A stretch of DNA of 64,000 bases, taken from assembly GCF_001645685.2 (NCBI RefSeq), contig NZ_CP017080.1, positions 486,001-550,000 of the forward strand, read 5' to 3'. Position numbers and translations under genes: made by a program. Numbering within the stretch: position 1 is the stretch's first letter; the number at the start of each line of letters is the position of its first letter. Positions 17,312 through 26,568 of the stretch are shown here, in pieces. The DNA is from Peribacillus muralis (lineage in GTDB: Bacteria > Bacillota > Bacilli > Bacillales > DSM-1321). The notes beneath the pieces were generated by a model. The model ran no database searches. It worked only from the letters and a program-made list of their open reading frames with translations, and had not been told where the DNA came from.

Positions 17312-17346
17312 AAAGCCCCCTTGTCCATTTCGGAAAGGGGGCTTTG
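17312..17346. terminator. Stem-loop terminator
   Basis: An 11-12 bp stem (AAAGCCCCCTT / AAAGGGGGCTTT) lies between two genes that converge here. The T stretch after it is short on either strand; the stem is very stable. Confidence 0.7.
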
Positions 17347-17428
17347 CTACTGAAAACTATCACCAGAACTACTGATAGGCAGGAAAATTGAGGGTGTTCC
17401 CAAACCATGAAATAATAGATTGATTGCC

Positions 17429-17641
17429 TCAAATTCGGTTATATTTCCTTTCAATTCTTTTAAGCTCATCTGAAAGTCCGAATAAGGTGTGTAGTACGGC
17501 AGTTTGGATATATAGATTCATATAATTATCATTGCTCTTCTTTTGAAAGGATAAATCGTGCTTTTCATCAATTATTCTAGAGATGCAATCATTGATTTCA
17601 GTCCACAATTCTTTCGTGCTTTCTTTCGTTTTTGTCTCCAT
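17429..17641 (-). CDS. Hypothetical small protein
   Basis: A 70-residue charged, mostly helical protein beginning METKTKESTKELWTEIND and ending LKRIERKYNRI. I do not recognise it and assign no function. It has no signal peptide or membrane helix. Support for it being real: AAAAAGGAG lies nine bases before the ATG at 17641. A GTG at 17674 in the same frame has no site. It converges on the MFS pump gene and shares the hairpin between them. Confidence 0.55.
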   Translation of the reverse strand: METKTKESTKELWTEINDCISRIIDEKHDLSFQKKSNDNYMNLYIQTAVLHTLFGLSDELKRIERKYNRI

Positions 17642-17674
17642 ATTCTCCCACTCCTTTTTTATCATTTTATCCAC

Positions 17675-18050
17675 TCTATTAAATTCTTATACTTATTTTC
17701 ACTTATTTTCATGCTTCAATTTACGACAAAATATCAGTTATCTATCATTCTTGCGTGTGGGATGACCAGTAAGGATATATCGCCCGGTCCTTATTTTTAG
17801 AAAGGTGAATTCGATTTCAGTTATGTGTATTAACTAGTTGATGAAAAAGAGATATATCGACAAAATGATAGTGAATTCATTACAAATTGACTAAATTTAT
17901 ATTGCTAAAAATCCATTTAATAACATATAATTCAGAATATAGATAAAATTCTTTAAATTAAATGGTGGCGGGAGTGTCAGGACCTGATACCAAGTGAAAT
18001 GAAGATTTTTTATAGTAAATCATTCGTTCCAATGAGAGGAGATGGTAAAA
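17675..18050 (+). other. AT-rich promoter region ahead of cstA
   Basis: About 375 bases without a gene. TTGACT (17887) and TATAAT (17926-17931) are visible but not at promoter spacing from one another. I saw no cre box or other known operator. Confidence 0.4.
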
Positions 18051-20108
18051 ATGAAAGCGCTTAAATCGGTCATTCTTTGGGGGATCATATCCGCTGTAGG
18101 GGCAGTGAGTTTTGGCTTCGTCGCTTTAAATCGCGGGGAAAGCATTAATGCCATGTGGATCGTCACTGCAGCACTCTGTGTTTATTCTATTGCCTATCGC
18201 TTTTATAGTAAATTCATTGCACAGAAAGTGTTTGAGCTGGATGATGATCGCCAGACCCCAGCAGAGGCTAATAATGATGGAAAGGATTACGTACCTACAA
18301 ACAAATGGGTTCTGTTTGGTCACCATTTTGCAGCAATTGCTGGGGCCGGGCCGCTTGTAGGCCCCATTCTCGCAGCCCAGATGGGATACTTGCCAGGTAC
18401 ACTCTGGCTTGTAGTCGGAGTTGTATTGGCTGGTGCCGTTCAGGATTTCATCATTCTCTTCGGTTCGATGCGCCGTAACGGTAAATCCTTAGGGGAAATG
18501 ATCAAAGAGGAAATTGGGCCCGTTACTGGCTTGATAGCGATGATCGGAATCCTTGGCATCATGATCATCTTATTGGCTGTACTTGCCCTCGTTGTCGTAA
18601 AGGCACTGGTAGGAAGCCCTTGGGGGATGTTCACGATTGCCTCGACAATACCGATTGCCGTCCTTATGGGCATTTATATGCGCTATATAAGACCGGGGCG
18701 TGTCGGTGAAGGTTCCATCTTAGGTATCATCCTATTGATGCTGGCGTTATATTTCGGACGTTTTGTTTCGGAAAGCGCGACATTGGCGCCGATGTTCACG
18801 TTCAGTGGGGAAACGATCGCGATCATGTTGATTGTATATGGCTTCGTTGCTTCCGTTTTGCCGGTATGGATGTTATTGGCACCGCGTGATTACTTAAGTA
18901 CGTTCTTGAAAATCGGTACGATCATCGGACTTGCGCTTGGCATCTTTATCGTCATGCCTAGCCTTGAAATGCCAGCCGTCACCCAATTCATTGATGGAAC
19001 AGGCCCTGTCTTCTCAGGGAACCTATTTCCATTCCTATTCATTACCATCGCTTGCGGTGCCGTGTCAGGATTCCACGCACTCGTTTCATCAGGTACGACT
19101 CCTAAGATGATTGAACGCGAATCCCATTCCCGTCCAATCGGTTACGGGGCGATGCTGACTGAGTCATTTGTTGCCATCATGGCGATGATTGCAGCCTGTG
19201 TCCTGACGCCAGGGATTTATTTTGCGATAAACAGTCCAGGTGCGGTTGTCGGAACGGAGCCGGCCCAAGTGGCGGCTACGATATCGGATTGGGGTTTCGT
19301 TTTGACACCTGAGATGATCACGGGCCTTGCGGATGATGTTGGGGAAGAGACCATTTTATCCCGTACTGGAGGGGCGCCAACCTTTGCGATCGGGATGGCC
19401 CATATCTTCTCGCAAGTGATTGGCGGAGCATCGCTGATGGCGTTTTGGTATCACTTTGCCATTCTGTTCGAGGCGCTGTTCATATTGACGACCATCGATG
19501 CAGGAACAAGGGTGGGGCGTTTCATGATCCAAGATATCATCGGAACCTTCTATAGGCCATTTGCCGAAACGAATAAGTGGCTGCCCAATATCATTGCGAC
19601 GGCCATTTGTGTGCTTGGCTGGGGATATTTCCTTTATCAAGGGGTCATCGATCCGCTTGGAGGGATCAATACACTTTGGCCGTTGTTTGGTATAGCGAAT
19701 CAGATGCTTGCTGCCATTGCGTTACTGCTCGGCACGACTGTCCTCTTCAAAATGGGGAAAAAAGCATACAGTTGGGTCACTCTTGTCCCAACTACATTCT
19801 TATTGATCGTGACCATGACGGCTGGCTGGCAAAAGCTGTTTCACGAAAATCCGGCAATTGGCTTTTTAGCGCATAAGGATAAATTTAAAGCAGCCTATGA
19901 TAAAGGGGAAATCCTCGCACCTGCAAAAGATTTAGCTGAAATGAAGCAGGTCATCGTCAATGATTATGTCGATGCCGCACTTTGTGCCATTTTCATGATC
20001 GTTGTGATCACTGTCCTCATTTCCGCAATAAGGCTGTGGATAAAAGTGCTGAAGAACCAGAAAATAGACTTACATGAATCGCCTTATGTATCGAGAAGGA
20101 CATCATGA
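18051..20108 (+). CDS. cstA: CstA-family carbon starvation protein / pyruvate or peptide transporter
   Basis: A 685-residue membrane protein with about 16-18 helices. The family core is plain: GHHFAAIAGAGPLVGPILAAQ near residue 85, the QDF motif in AGAVQDFIILFGS, GFHALVSSGTTPKM, and the TTIDAGTRVGRF segment. Relatives import pyruvate (BtsT) or peptides during carbon limitation; which applies here cannot be read from sequence. The ATG at 18051 is nine bases after GAGGAG; an earlier ATG at 18042 abuts the site and is unlikely. A YbdD/YjiX-type partner follows 13 bases on, as in enterobacterial cstA and btsT operons. Confidence 0.9.
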   Translation: MKALKSVILWGIISAVGAVSFGFVALNRGESINAMWIVTAALCVYSIAYRFYSKFIAQKVFELDDDRQTPAEANNDGKDYVPTNKWVLFGHHFAAIAGAGPLVGPILAAQMGYLPGTLWLVVGVVLAGAVQDFIILFGSMRRNGKSLGEMIKEEIGPVTGLIAMIGILGIMIILLAVLALVVVKALVGSPWGMFTIASTIPIAVLMGIYMRYIRPGRVGEGSILGIILLMLALYFGRFVSESATLAPMFTFSGETIAIMLIVYGFVASVLPVWMLLAPRDYLSTFLKIGTIIGLALGIFIVMPSLEMPAVTQFIDGTGPVFSGNLFPFLFITIACGAVSGFHALVSSGTTPKMIERESHSRPIGYGAMLTESFVAIMAMIAACVLTPGIYFAINSPGAVVGTEPAQVAATISDWGFVLTPEMITGLADDVGEETILSRTGGAPTFAIGMAHIFSQVIGGASLMAFWYHFAILFEALFILTTIDAGTRVGRFMIQDIIGTFYRPFAETNKWLPNIIATAICVLGWGYFLYQGVIDPLGGINTLWPLFGIANQMLAAIALLLGTTVLFKMGKKAYSWVTLVPTTFLLIVTMTAGWQKLFHENPAIGFLAHKDKFKAAYDKGEILAPAKDLAEMKQVIVNDYVDAALCAIFMIVVITVLISAIRLWIKVLKNQKIDLHESPYVSRRTS

Positions 20109-20121
20109 GGGAGGGACGGTC

Positions 20122-20325
20122 ATGTTGAAAAGGCTGGTCAAGATACTCAGCTACAGAAAACAGTTTGTCAGTTTGCTTGTTGGTGTGCCGAGTTATGATA
20201 CCTATGTGGCACATATGAAGATTCATCACCCGCAAGATCCCGTAAAGACGAGAAAAGAATTTTTCTGTGAAGCGCAAGATGAACGGTATAACGCAAAGGG
20301 TGGCAAAGTGTCTAGATGCTGTTAA
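20122..20325 (+). CDS. YbdD/YjiX-family small protein
   Basis: A 67-residue cytosolic protein with the family signature VGVPSYDTYVAHMKIHHP and the FFCEAQDERYN end, finishing in a Cys pair (SRCC). Relatives are encoded next to cstA/btsT carriers in many bacteria and are needed for or modulate their activity; the mechanism is not settled. Here it follows cstA by 13 bases. The ATG at 20122 has GGGAGGG upstream; the frame extends into cstA, but no better start is seen. Confidence 0.85.
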   Translation: MLKRLVKILSYRKQFVSLLVGVPSYDTYVAHMKIHHPQDPVKTRKEFFCEAQDERYNAKGGKVSRCC

Positions 20326-20340
20326 ATAAATATACGATTG

Positions 20341-20371
20341 GAGGCTCCTCAATTTTGGGGAGCTTTTTGTT
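20341..20371 (+). terminator. Rho-independent terminator
   Basis: GCTCCTC pairs with GGGGAGC around AATTTT, followed by TTTTT, ending the cstA operon. Confidence 0.8.
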
Positions 20372-20422
20372 TTGGCTTATTGTAGTTAAAAAGGAATCAG
20401 GAAAGGATGTAATGGGTTATTG

Positions 20423-20439
20423 TGTTAAGTAATCTTACA
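20423..20439. promoter_or_regulatory. TnrA/GlnR box
   Basis: TGTTAAGTAATCTTACA fits the consensus TGTNANAWWWTMTNACA at all but one position. It lies 120 bases before amtB-glnK, the classic TnrA-activated operon, so nitrogen-limitation control is expected. A half-like copy, TGTTAGAAAAT, follows about 35 bases later. Confidence 0.75.
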
Positions 20440-20558
20440 TGTTGTTAAAAAAAACGGAAAAACATGTTGAATTGTTAGAAAATTAAGTATATGATAAAAA
20501 ACATAACATATATTTGTTACATAACATAACATATATAAAAATAAGGGGGAAAAACAAT

Positions 20559-21773
20559 ATGCAAATGGCGGATTCGGTTTTTATGTTTTTGGCGACGATG
20601 ATGGTTTGGCTAATGACACCAGGGATTGCCCTATTTTATGGGGGGATGGTGAAGAGTAAAAATGTCCTGAATACGGCCATGCATAGTTACATGCCTCTGG
20701 CTGTCATTTCAATTCTTTGGGTGCTGGTTGGATATTCGTTATCGTTTTCAACAGGTAATGCTCTTCTGGGAGGGCTGGATTGGGTTGGATTAAAGGATGT
20801 AGGCTTTGCCCCTGGTCCTTACAGCGAAACGATTCCTCATAGCTTATTCATGTTATTTCAAATGACTTTTGCCGTTTTAACCGTATCGATCATTGCAGGA
20901 GGGATTGCCGAACGGATGAAGTTTTCAGCTTTTTTAATTTTTACGATCTTGTGGTCTTTATTGGTATACGCACCCGTTGCTCACTGGGTATGGGGAGGCG
21001 GCTGGCTGGCGCAACTAGGTACTTTGGATTTTGCTGGAGGCAACGTTGTTCATATTTCTTCAGGGGTTGCCGGGTTGGTTTTGGCGATCATGTTAGGCAA
21101 AAGGAAGGAATCTGGGGACAGTGCGCCGCATAATCTACCGTTAACGTTCCTTGGGGGCTCTTTAATCTGGTTTGGGTGGTACGGTTTTAACGTCGGAAGC
21201 GCTTTGACGATCAATGCAGTGGCCATGACGGTATTCGTCAATACAGCCGTTGCTGCAGCTGCGGGCATCATAGGCTGGCTTATCGTTGAGTATATGGCTA
21301 ATAAAAAGGCGACGTTGCTTGGAGCGGTATCAGGAGCGATTTCCGGGTTGGTTGCCATTACACCTGCATGCGGTTTCGTGACGCCTGCATCGTCCATCAT
21401 CATAGGAATCGTCGGCGGAGCCGTATGTTTCTGGGGCGTATTTTTCTTGAAGGATAAACTGGGATACGACGATGCACTGGATGCATTCGGTCTGCATGGG
21501 ATAGGCGGAACATGGGGCGGCATCGCTACAGGTTTATTTGCAACGACTTCCGTTAACGAAGCTGGGGGAAATGGCTTATTTTATGGGGATTTCAACTTAC
21601 TGTGGAAGCAGCTTGTGGCAATCGTTGCGACATATATTTTCGTTGCCGTGGTCACTTATGTCATTGCTAAGGTCATTAACGTATTCGTTCCATTACGTGT
21701 CAGTGAAGAAGATGAGTCAATGGGGTTGGATCTTACGCTTCACGGAGAAAAAGCCTACCATGAATCAATTTAA
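20559..21773 (+). CDS. amtB: Ammonium transporter AmtB/NrgA
   Basis: A 404-residue Amt-family ammonium channel with 11 membrane helices and the same length as B. subtilis NrgA. Family markers are LMTPGIALFYGGMVKSKN near the N terminus, GGIAERMKF, APVAHWVWGGGWLA, DFAGGNVVHISSGVAGLV, and the pore-lining His in FGLHGIGGTWGG. The ATG at 20559 follows AAGGGGG; 15 further codons upstream are open but unlikely. glnK follows by 15 bases, giving the usual channel plus PII-regulator operon. A TnrA-type box is upstream. Confidence 0.96.
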   Translation: MQMADSVFMFLATMMVWLMTPGIALFYGGMVKSKNVLNTAMHSYMPLAVISILWVLVGYSLSFSTGNALLGGLDWVGLKDVGFAPGPYSETIPHSLFMLFQMTFAVLTVSIIAGGIAERMKFSAFLIFTILWSLLVYAPVAHWVWGGGWLAQLGTLDFAGGNVVHISSGVAGLVLAIMLGKRKESGDSAPHNLPLTFLGGSLIWFGWYGFNVGSALTINAVAMTVFVNTAVAAAAGIIGWLIVEYMANKKATLLGAVSGAISGLVAITPACGFVTPASSIIIGIVGGAVCFWGVFFLKDKLGYDDALDAFGLHGIGGTWGGIATGLFATTSVNEAGGNGLFYGDFNLLWKQLVAIVATYIFVAVVTYVIAKVINVFVPLRVSEEDESMGLDLTLHGEKAYHESI

Positions 21774-21788
21774 AAGGAGGGTGAAAAT

Positions 21789-22151
21789 ATGTCAGAGGTT
21801 TTAACGAAAATCGAAATCATTACACGTCCGATCAAGTTTGAACAATTCAAAGCGGAATTAGCAAAAATAGGGGTAAGCGGAATGACCGTATCGGAAGTGA
21901 AAGGAGCGGGACTCCAAAAAAGCTATGTTGAAACGTATAGAGGCAGGAATCGGGAAATGTCCTTACATGACCGTTTGAAAATCGAAATTGTCGTGTGTGA
22001 AGTTCCGGTTCAGGAAGTTGTCGATGTTGCGAGAAGGTTCTTGAGTACAGGTAAACCTGGTGACGGGAAAATCTTCATATATGAATTGGCGAACGTTGTG
22101 AATATCCGCACTGGAAAAGAAGGACATGATGCGCTGAAGAATGAGTTTTAA
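21789..22151 (+). CDS. glnK: PII-type nitrogen regulatory protein GlnK/NrgB
   Basis: A 120-residue PII protein, trimeric signal integrator of energy and 2-oxoglutarate that binds and closes AmtB. The start KIEIITRPIKFEQFKAEL, the T-loop region, the B-loop TGKPGDGKIFI and the C-terminal NIRTGKEG are all present. The T-loop lacks the canonical uridylylated Tyr of enteric GlnK (it reads YRGRNREMSLHDRLK), as in other bacilli, where control goes through TnrA and AmtB binding. AGGAGGG precedes the ATG. Confidence 0.94.
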   Translation: MSEVLTKIEIITRPIKFEQFKAELAKIGVSGMTVSEVKGAGLQKSYVETYRGRNREMSLHDRLKIEIVVCEVPVQEVVDVARRFLSTGKPGDGKIFIYELANVVNIRTGKEGHDALKNEF

Positions 22152-22211
22152 TGCACTGTGTAAAACCGACCGGAGCTAATATGAATAGATTTATGAAAGG
22201 GAGCAAACAAA

Positions 22212-22394
22212 ATGGGAAGATTGGTCCGAATCGTTAATGCAAAAAAGCAGAAGATTGCCTCGACTCTCATATCGGAAGGGATTTATCAACCTGATGATCG
22301 ATCCTTTTTATTGGAGTTACCATTAAAGAATTTAGAGGAAATTCTGTCGCTTCGCACTAAATCCTCCTTTCACAATCCCCGTTCAAAAAAATGA
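22212..22394 (+). CDS. FbpA-like (Fur-regulated basic protein A family) small protein
   Basis: A 60-residue basic protein (MGRLVRIVNAKKQKIASTL...). The pattern KKQKIASTLISEGIYQPDDRSF followed by LELPLKNLEEIL resembles the FbpA family, small proteins that in B. subtilis help the iron-sparing response, possibly as partners of the sRNA FsrA. The match is by remembered family pattern, not alignment. AAAGGGAG lies eight bases before the ATG and a terminator follows, so the gene is very likely real. No clear Fur box lies in the 60 bases upstream; read-through from glnK is possible. Confidence 0.6.
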   Translation: MGRLVRIVNAKKQKIASTLISEGIYQPDDRSFLLELPLKNLEEILSLRTKSSFHNPRSKK

Positions 22395-22400
22395 CCCTTT

Positions 22401-22428
22401 AGCCGTTCTCCATGAGCGGCTTCTTTTT
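22401..22428 (+). terminator. Rho-independent terminator
   Basis: AGCCGTTC pairs with GAGCGGCT, followed by TTCTTTTT, right after the FbpA-like gene. Confidence 0.85.
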
Positions 22429-22651
22429 GCTTTTCTTGAAACACCCATGGAAATCATGAAGCTTTACAACTATAATGGGTAAGGGCATAATTTAAATCCA
22501 GTTTTTTTGCTTTTTTTGACACTTTTCGCTTAGTTAGTTCGATTTTTCTTTATTTTGCAAAAGTGAAAGTGAGAGAAGGAAATTTAATTCAAGAATGCAC
22601 TTTTTCATAATGGGTAAATTATTAATATGTTTTATTAAGAGGTGAAAGGAA

Positions 22652-23302
22652 ATGGACCAATTTACGGTCGAATCCGTTTTAAATATCATCAGGGAGTTTG
22701 TACCGAAGGGTGCTTCAATATCCGTGGCTGATTCTGAAAAATACATTTATTACCAACCTAGCAAGCAAGTTGACTTAAGAATAAAGCCGGGTGATTTGAT
22801 AAGTGAGAATACAGCTACATACCAGGCGTTAAGTATCCGAAAAAAAATTGGGGTGCAAGTCGAGAGTAATGTATTTGGCGTACCGTACTATGGGTTGAGT
22901 GTACCGATCATGAATGAGGGCAATCCTCTAGGGGCTGTCACGGCGATCTTGCCTTCAAAGCCAATGATTTTACCAACATCATTCCTGACAATTAAAATAG
23001 ATGACCGCTGGATTCCGCTTCCATATGGTGAAATTATGTATTTAGAAGCACAAAACAGGAAAACGAAAATTCAGTCCGAACTTGTGAGTGGATACCATAA
23101 AATGAACTTAAGTGAACTGGAACTCATATTACCAAGCGATTCGTTCATTCGGGTGCATCGTTCTTATATCGTGAATATCAATTATATACAAGAAATCCTT
23201 CCGGATTTTCATTCAACGTTTTTACTGATAATGAAGGACAGCTCCAAAATACAAGTCAGTCAAACATATGCAAGTCAATTCAGGAGAGCGCTCGGTTTTT
23301 AG
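22652..23302 (+). CDS. LytTR-family transcriptional regulator with an N-terminal sensor-like domain
   Basis: A 216-residue protein. The C-terminal 100 residues are a LytTR DNA-binding domain (GEIMYLEAQNRKTKI, LPSDSFIRVHRSYIVNINYI). Instead of a receiver domain, residues about 1-110 form a soluble PAS/GAF-like module (GASISVADSEKYIYYQPSKQ, FGVPYYGLSVPIMNEGNPLGAV), so it probably responds directly to a small molecule or to redox rather than to a kinase. It has no membrane helix. It lies 131 bases before a CoA-transferase gene on the same strand and is the natural candidate regulator of it. The ATG follows AGAGGTG. Confidence 0.85.
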   Translation: MDQFTVESVLNIIREFVPKGASISVADSEKYIYYQPSKQVDLRIKPGDLISENTATYQALSIRKKIGVQVESNVFGVPYYGLSVPIMNEGNPLGAVTAILPSKPMILPTSFLTIKIDDRWIPLPYGEIMYLEAQNRKTKIQSELVSGYHKMNLSELELILPSDSFIRVHRSYIVNINYIQEILPDFHSTFLLIMKDSSKIQVSQTYASQFRRALGF

Positions 23303-23433
23303 TGCTCTTCTTTATGTGTTGAAAATGCTGTCTGATGCCCAAATAATGCCTTTTCATTCGGAAAGGAATGTGACATTTACACTCGCTTGATAAAATTGGG
23401 TGTAGAAAAAGCGAAAAAATGGGGGTCTTTTGG

Positions 23434-24960
23434 ATGAAAGAAAGCGTTTTCAATAAAATTCGCAATGAACAATTTAAGGGGAAGGTTGTTACAGCGGAGG
23501 AAGCCGCTTCATGGATAAAAGATGGGATGAAGCTTGGTATGAGTGGATTCACTCGTGCGGGTGATGCAAAAGTCATCCCGATGGCTCTGGTTGAAAGGGC
23601 TAAAACTGAAAAATTCAAAGTTGACGTATATACTGGCGCATCCTTGGGGCCGGAAGTCGACCAACATATGGCGGAAGCCGGAATCATCAATAAACGGCTG
23701 CCGTTCCAAGCAGATAAGGGAATTCGAAACAAAATCAACGCTGATGAAATCACTTATGTGGATCAGCATTTATCTCATACAGCTGAACAAGTCCGTCAAG
23801 GCCTTGTCGGTCCTATTGATTTTGCAATAATTGAAGCTTTGGCCATTACGGAAGAAGGATTAATCATTCCGACAACTTCTGTAGGTAACTCAGCCATCTT
23901 CGTTCAAGAAGCTAAACATATAATTATTGAATTGAACGTGTCCCATCCAGAAGGATTGGAGGGGATGCATGATATATATACACCAGCCCGTCAAGGGGAG
24001 CGCCAACCCATTCCAATGACCGCCACAAGCGATCGCTTAGGTTCCATCGGCATCCCGGTTGACCCTGAAAAGGTAATGGGGATCGTCGTTTCGACAGATC
24101 TTGATGCACCCTCGACAATCGTGCCTCCTGATGAAGAAACGGCAACGATTGCCAGCCACTTAATAAATTTTCTTCGTGAAGAAATCAAGGCAGGCCGTTT
24201 AACGGAAAGTCTTGCACCGTTGCAATCAGGTGTTGGTTCAGTGGCAAATGCCGTATTCGCGGGATTCCTTGATTCTGAATTTACGGATTTGGAAGTATAC
24301 TCAGAAGTATTGCAAGACGCAGTTTTCGATTTAATCGATGCTGGGAAAGTCAAATTCGCTTCAGGGTGTTCTATTACATTAGCTGAAGAAAAAGGAAAGC
24401 AGGTATACGGTAATCTTGATCAATACCGTGATAAACTCGTTCTTCGCCCGCAAGAAATATCCAACCATCCAGAAATCATTCGCCGTCTTGGATTGATTTC
24501 GATAAATACGGCGTTAGAATGTGATATATACGGCAATGTAAACTCTACACATGTTTCCGGGACAAGGATGATGAATGGAATAGGTGGTTCAGGAGATTTC
24601 GCCCGTAACTCGCGCCTAGGTATATTCGTAACGAAATCATATGCAAAAGGCGGCAAAATATCCAGTATCGTTCCTTTTGTTTCTCATGTTGATCACACTG
24701 AGCATGATGTGGATGTACTAGTGACGGAACAGGGCATCGCTGATTTGCGCGGTCTGGCACCAAAAGATCGCGTAGAATTAATCATCGAAAACTGTGCCCA
24801 TCCTGACTACCGCCCTCAGCTTCGTGCTTATTTCACGGAAGCCGTCGCGCAAACCGGGGGACACCAAACTCCGCATATTCTTGAAAAAGCCTTCTCGTGG
24901 CATACGAATCTAATGAAAAATGGCACAATGCTTGAAGCTGTCCTTCAAGTTCAAAAATAA
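23434..24960 (+). CDS. Acetyl-CoA hydrolase / succinyl-CoA:acetate CoA-transferase family protein
   Basis: A 508-residue class-I CoA-transferase of the Cat1/acetyl-CoA hydrolase group. The GMSGFTRAGDAKVIP loop (about residue 35), QSGVGSVANAVFAGF and the catalytic-Glu region YSEVLQDAVFDLIDAGKV are visible, as are the C-terminal VSHVDHTEHDVDVLVTEQGIADLRGLAP and the FTEA end. Such enzymes move CoA between acetate and succinate or related acids, or hydrolyse acetyl-CoA; the subtype needs biochemistry. ATG at 23434 is preferred over 23419, GGGGG lying upstream. The LytTR gene precedes it. Confidence 0.88.
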   Translation: MKESVFNKIRNEQFKGKVVTAEEAASWIKDGMKLGMSGFTRAGDAKVIPMALVERAKTEKFKVDVYTGASLGPEVDQHMAEAGIINKRLPFQADKGIRNKINADEITYVDQHLSHTAEQVRQGLVGPIDFAIIEALAITEEGLIIPTTSVGNSAIFVQEAKHIIIELNVSHPEGLEGMHDIYTPARQGERQPIPMTATSDRLGSIGIPVDPEKVMGIVVSTDLDAPSTIVPPDEETATIASHLINFLREEIKAGRLTESLAPLQSGVGSVANAVFAGFLDSEFTDLEVYSEVLQDAVFDLIDAGKVKFASGCSITLAEEKGKQVYGNLDQYRDKLVLRPQEISNHPEIIRRLGLISINTALECDIYGNVNSTHVSGTRMMNGIGGSGDFARNSRLGIFVTKSYAKGGKISSIVPFVSHVDHTEHDVDVLVTEQGIADLRGLAPKDRVELIIENCAHPDYRPQLRAYFTEAVAQTGGHQTPHILEKAFSWHTNLMKNGTMLEAVLQVQK

Positions 24961-24965
24961 TCATC

Positions 24966-24993
24966 AAAGCCCTGCATGCAGCAGGGTTTTTTA
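24966..24993 (+). terminator. Rho-independent terminator
   Basis: CCCTGC pairs with GCAGGG around ATGCA, followed by TTTTTT, after the CoA-transferase gene. Confidence 0.8.
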
Positions 24994-25414
24994 TTTCGTT
25001 CGAAATCCCGGTATGGAAATTTCCGTCACTACCTGTAAAGAGCTTGCGTCCGAATACACATCTTCTTCCATTTGGTCATTATTGGAATAATCGTAAATTG
25101 GATGTTAAAATGAATTAGGTCACACATCGTCAAAAATTAAGGGTCGATCAAGAGTTATCTGGAAGATTGACTACGTGGCACCGACAGGTCCTATCGTAAT
25201 GTAAAACTGATTGAAAAGATGATTGACTCTGATTGGAAAAGGGAAAGGAATCATGGGAGGTTTCTTGTATATTTGCAATTAATTATACATTCGGGTTATG
25301 GAAATATGGTAAACTGCTAACAATGAATGATTATCATACATAAAGCTTTTTCGTAATGATATTATTTCGATATAAAAAAGAGTTAGATAGAATGGCTATA
25401 GTGGAGGAGATAAC
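24994..25414 (+). other. Non-coding gap
   Basis: About 420 bases with no gene I can support. A short frame from about 25218 lacks a ribosome-binding site. ATGATTATCAT (25327-25337) matches the core of a Fur box, but its flanks do not match. Confidence 0.35.
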
Positions 25415-26521
25415 TTGTTCAAAACAAAACTGCATTTTTGGACGTTGGAATTACTATTATTATCTTTACTTTTTTATGTTGGTACGAAGATCTCTTTTCT
25501 TTTCGAACCAATCGTGATATTTACTTCAACTTTGTTTTTTCCAATCTTGATATCGGGTTTTCTCTACTTTTTGTTCAACCCAACCGTTGATTTCCTCGCT
25601 AAAAGAAAAGTGCCAAGAGGATTGGCGATATTATTGCTTTATGTATTTTTCCTTGGATTAATCAGTTTGCTGGTTGGTCTGGTTGGTCCGTCCCTTTCCA
25701 AACAGGTTACTGATTTAATCAATAACCTTCCGGATTATTTCAATCAAACAAGGAAGTTCATTGAAGATTCGGCCCAGTCGAAATGGTTTTTGTGGACGAT
25801 GGAACAAGATTATGTGGACTTGAAAAAAGTAGGAGATTCGCTGCAAGAATATTTGACGGATTTACCTACTAATATAACGAACAGCTTATCTTCCGTGTTC
25901 AGTGTAGTCACGAACATTACATTAGTGGTGGTGACGGTTCCTTTCATCTTGTTTTATATGTTGAAGGATGGAGATAAGCTTCCGAGCGCGATCATGAAAT
26001 TCGTACCAGTCGGCTATAGGAAGCCGGCCTTGACCGTTCTTCAGGAAACGGGGGAAACGCTTACCACATACATACAAGGACAAATGCTTGTCTGTATGTT
26101 TGTGGGAATTGGAACATTCATCGGTTATTTGATCATTGACCTGCCTTATGCATTCCTATTTGCACTGATTGGTGCCGTTACGAACATCATTCCGTATGTG
26201 GGTCCTTTCATTGGGGTGGCTCCCGCGGTCATTGTGGGGCTGATCCATTCGCCGACTCAAGCGTTATTGGTCATTCTTGTTGTAACGATCATCCAGCAGC
26301 TTGATGGTAATGTCATTTCGCCTTTGGTAATCGGGAAAAAATTGAATACACATCCGCTTACCATCATCATCCTTTTGCTCGTTGCCGGAAACATAGCCGG
26401 TATCATCGGTATGATTTTGGCGGTTCCGACTTATTCCGTCGTTAAAACGATCGTGTTGAATATCGTGAAGTTCATCAGGATCCGGAAAGAGGAAAAGCTA
26501 GAAGAAGATATATTGGAATGA
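25415..26521 (+). CDS. AI-2E family transporter (TqsA/YtvI-like permease)
   Basis: A 368-residue membrane protein of the AI-2 exporter superfamily with about eight helices. The pattern of paired N-terminal helices, a long amphipathic stretch (about 85-150), then IDLPYAFLFALIGAVTNIIPYVGPFIGVAPA and the C-terminal QQLDGNVISPLVIGKKLNTHPL motif is typical. Family members have been linked to autoinducer-2, ion or small-molecule export, so function is open. TTG at 25415 is preceded by GGAGGAG, which makes it the clear start. Monocistronic, with a shared terminator. Confidence 0.88.
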   Translation: MFKTKLHFWTLELLLLSLLFYVGTKISFLFEPIVIFTSTLFFPILISGFLYFLFNPTVDFLAKRKVPRGLAILLLYVFFLGLISLLVGLVGPSLSKQVTDLINNLPDYFNQTRKFIEDSAQSKWFLWTMEQDYVDLKKVGDSLQEYLTDLPTNITNSLSSVFSVVTNITLVVVTVPFILFYMLKDGDKLPSAIMKFVPVGYRKPALTVLQETGETLTTYIQGQMLVCMFVGIGTFIGYLIIDLPYAFLFALIGAVTNIIPYVGPFIGVAPAVIVGLIHSPTQALLVILVVTIIQQLDGNVISPLVIGKKLNTHPLTIIILLLVAGNIAGIIGMILAVPTYSVVKTIVLNIVKFIRIRKEEKLEEDILE

Positions 26522-26557
26522 AAAAAAGGGATCGGCTCAGATGAGCCGGTCCCTTTG
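26522..26557. terminator. Bidirectional terminator
   Basis: A 14-bp stem (AAAGGGATCGGCTC / GAGCCGGTCCCTTT) with an A run on the left serves the two genes that converge here. Confidence 0.85.
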
Positions 26558-26568
26558 ACTTTCGCAAA

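Noticed and set aside
25327..25337. Fur box upstream of the AI-2E family permease
   Set aside because: Only the central 11 bases match; the outer halves do not fit the 19-bp consensus.
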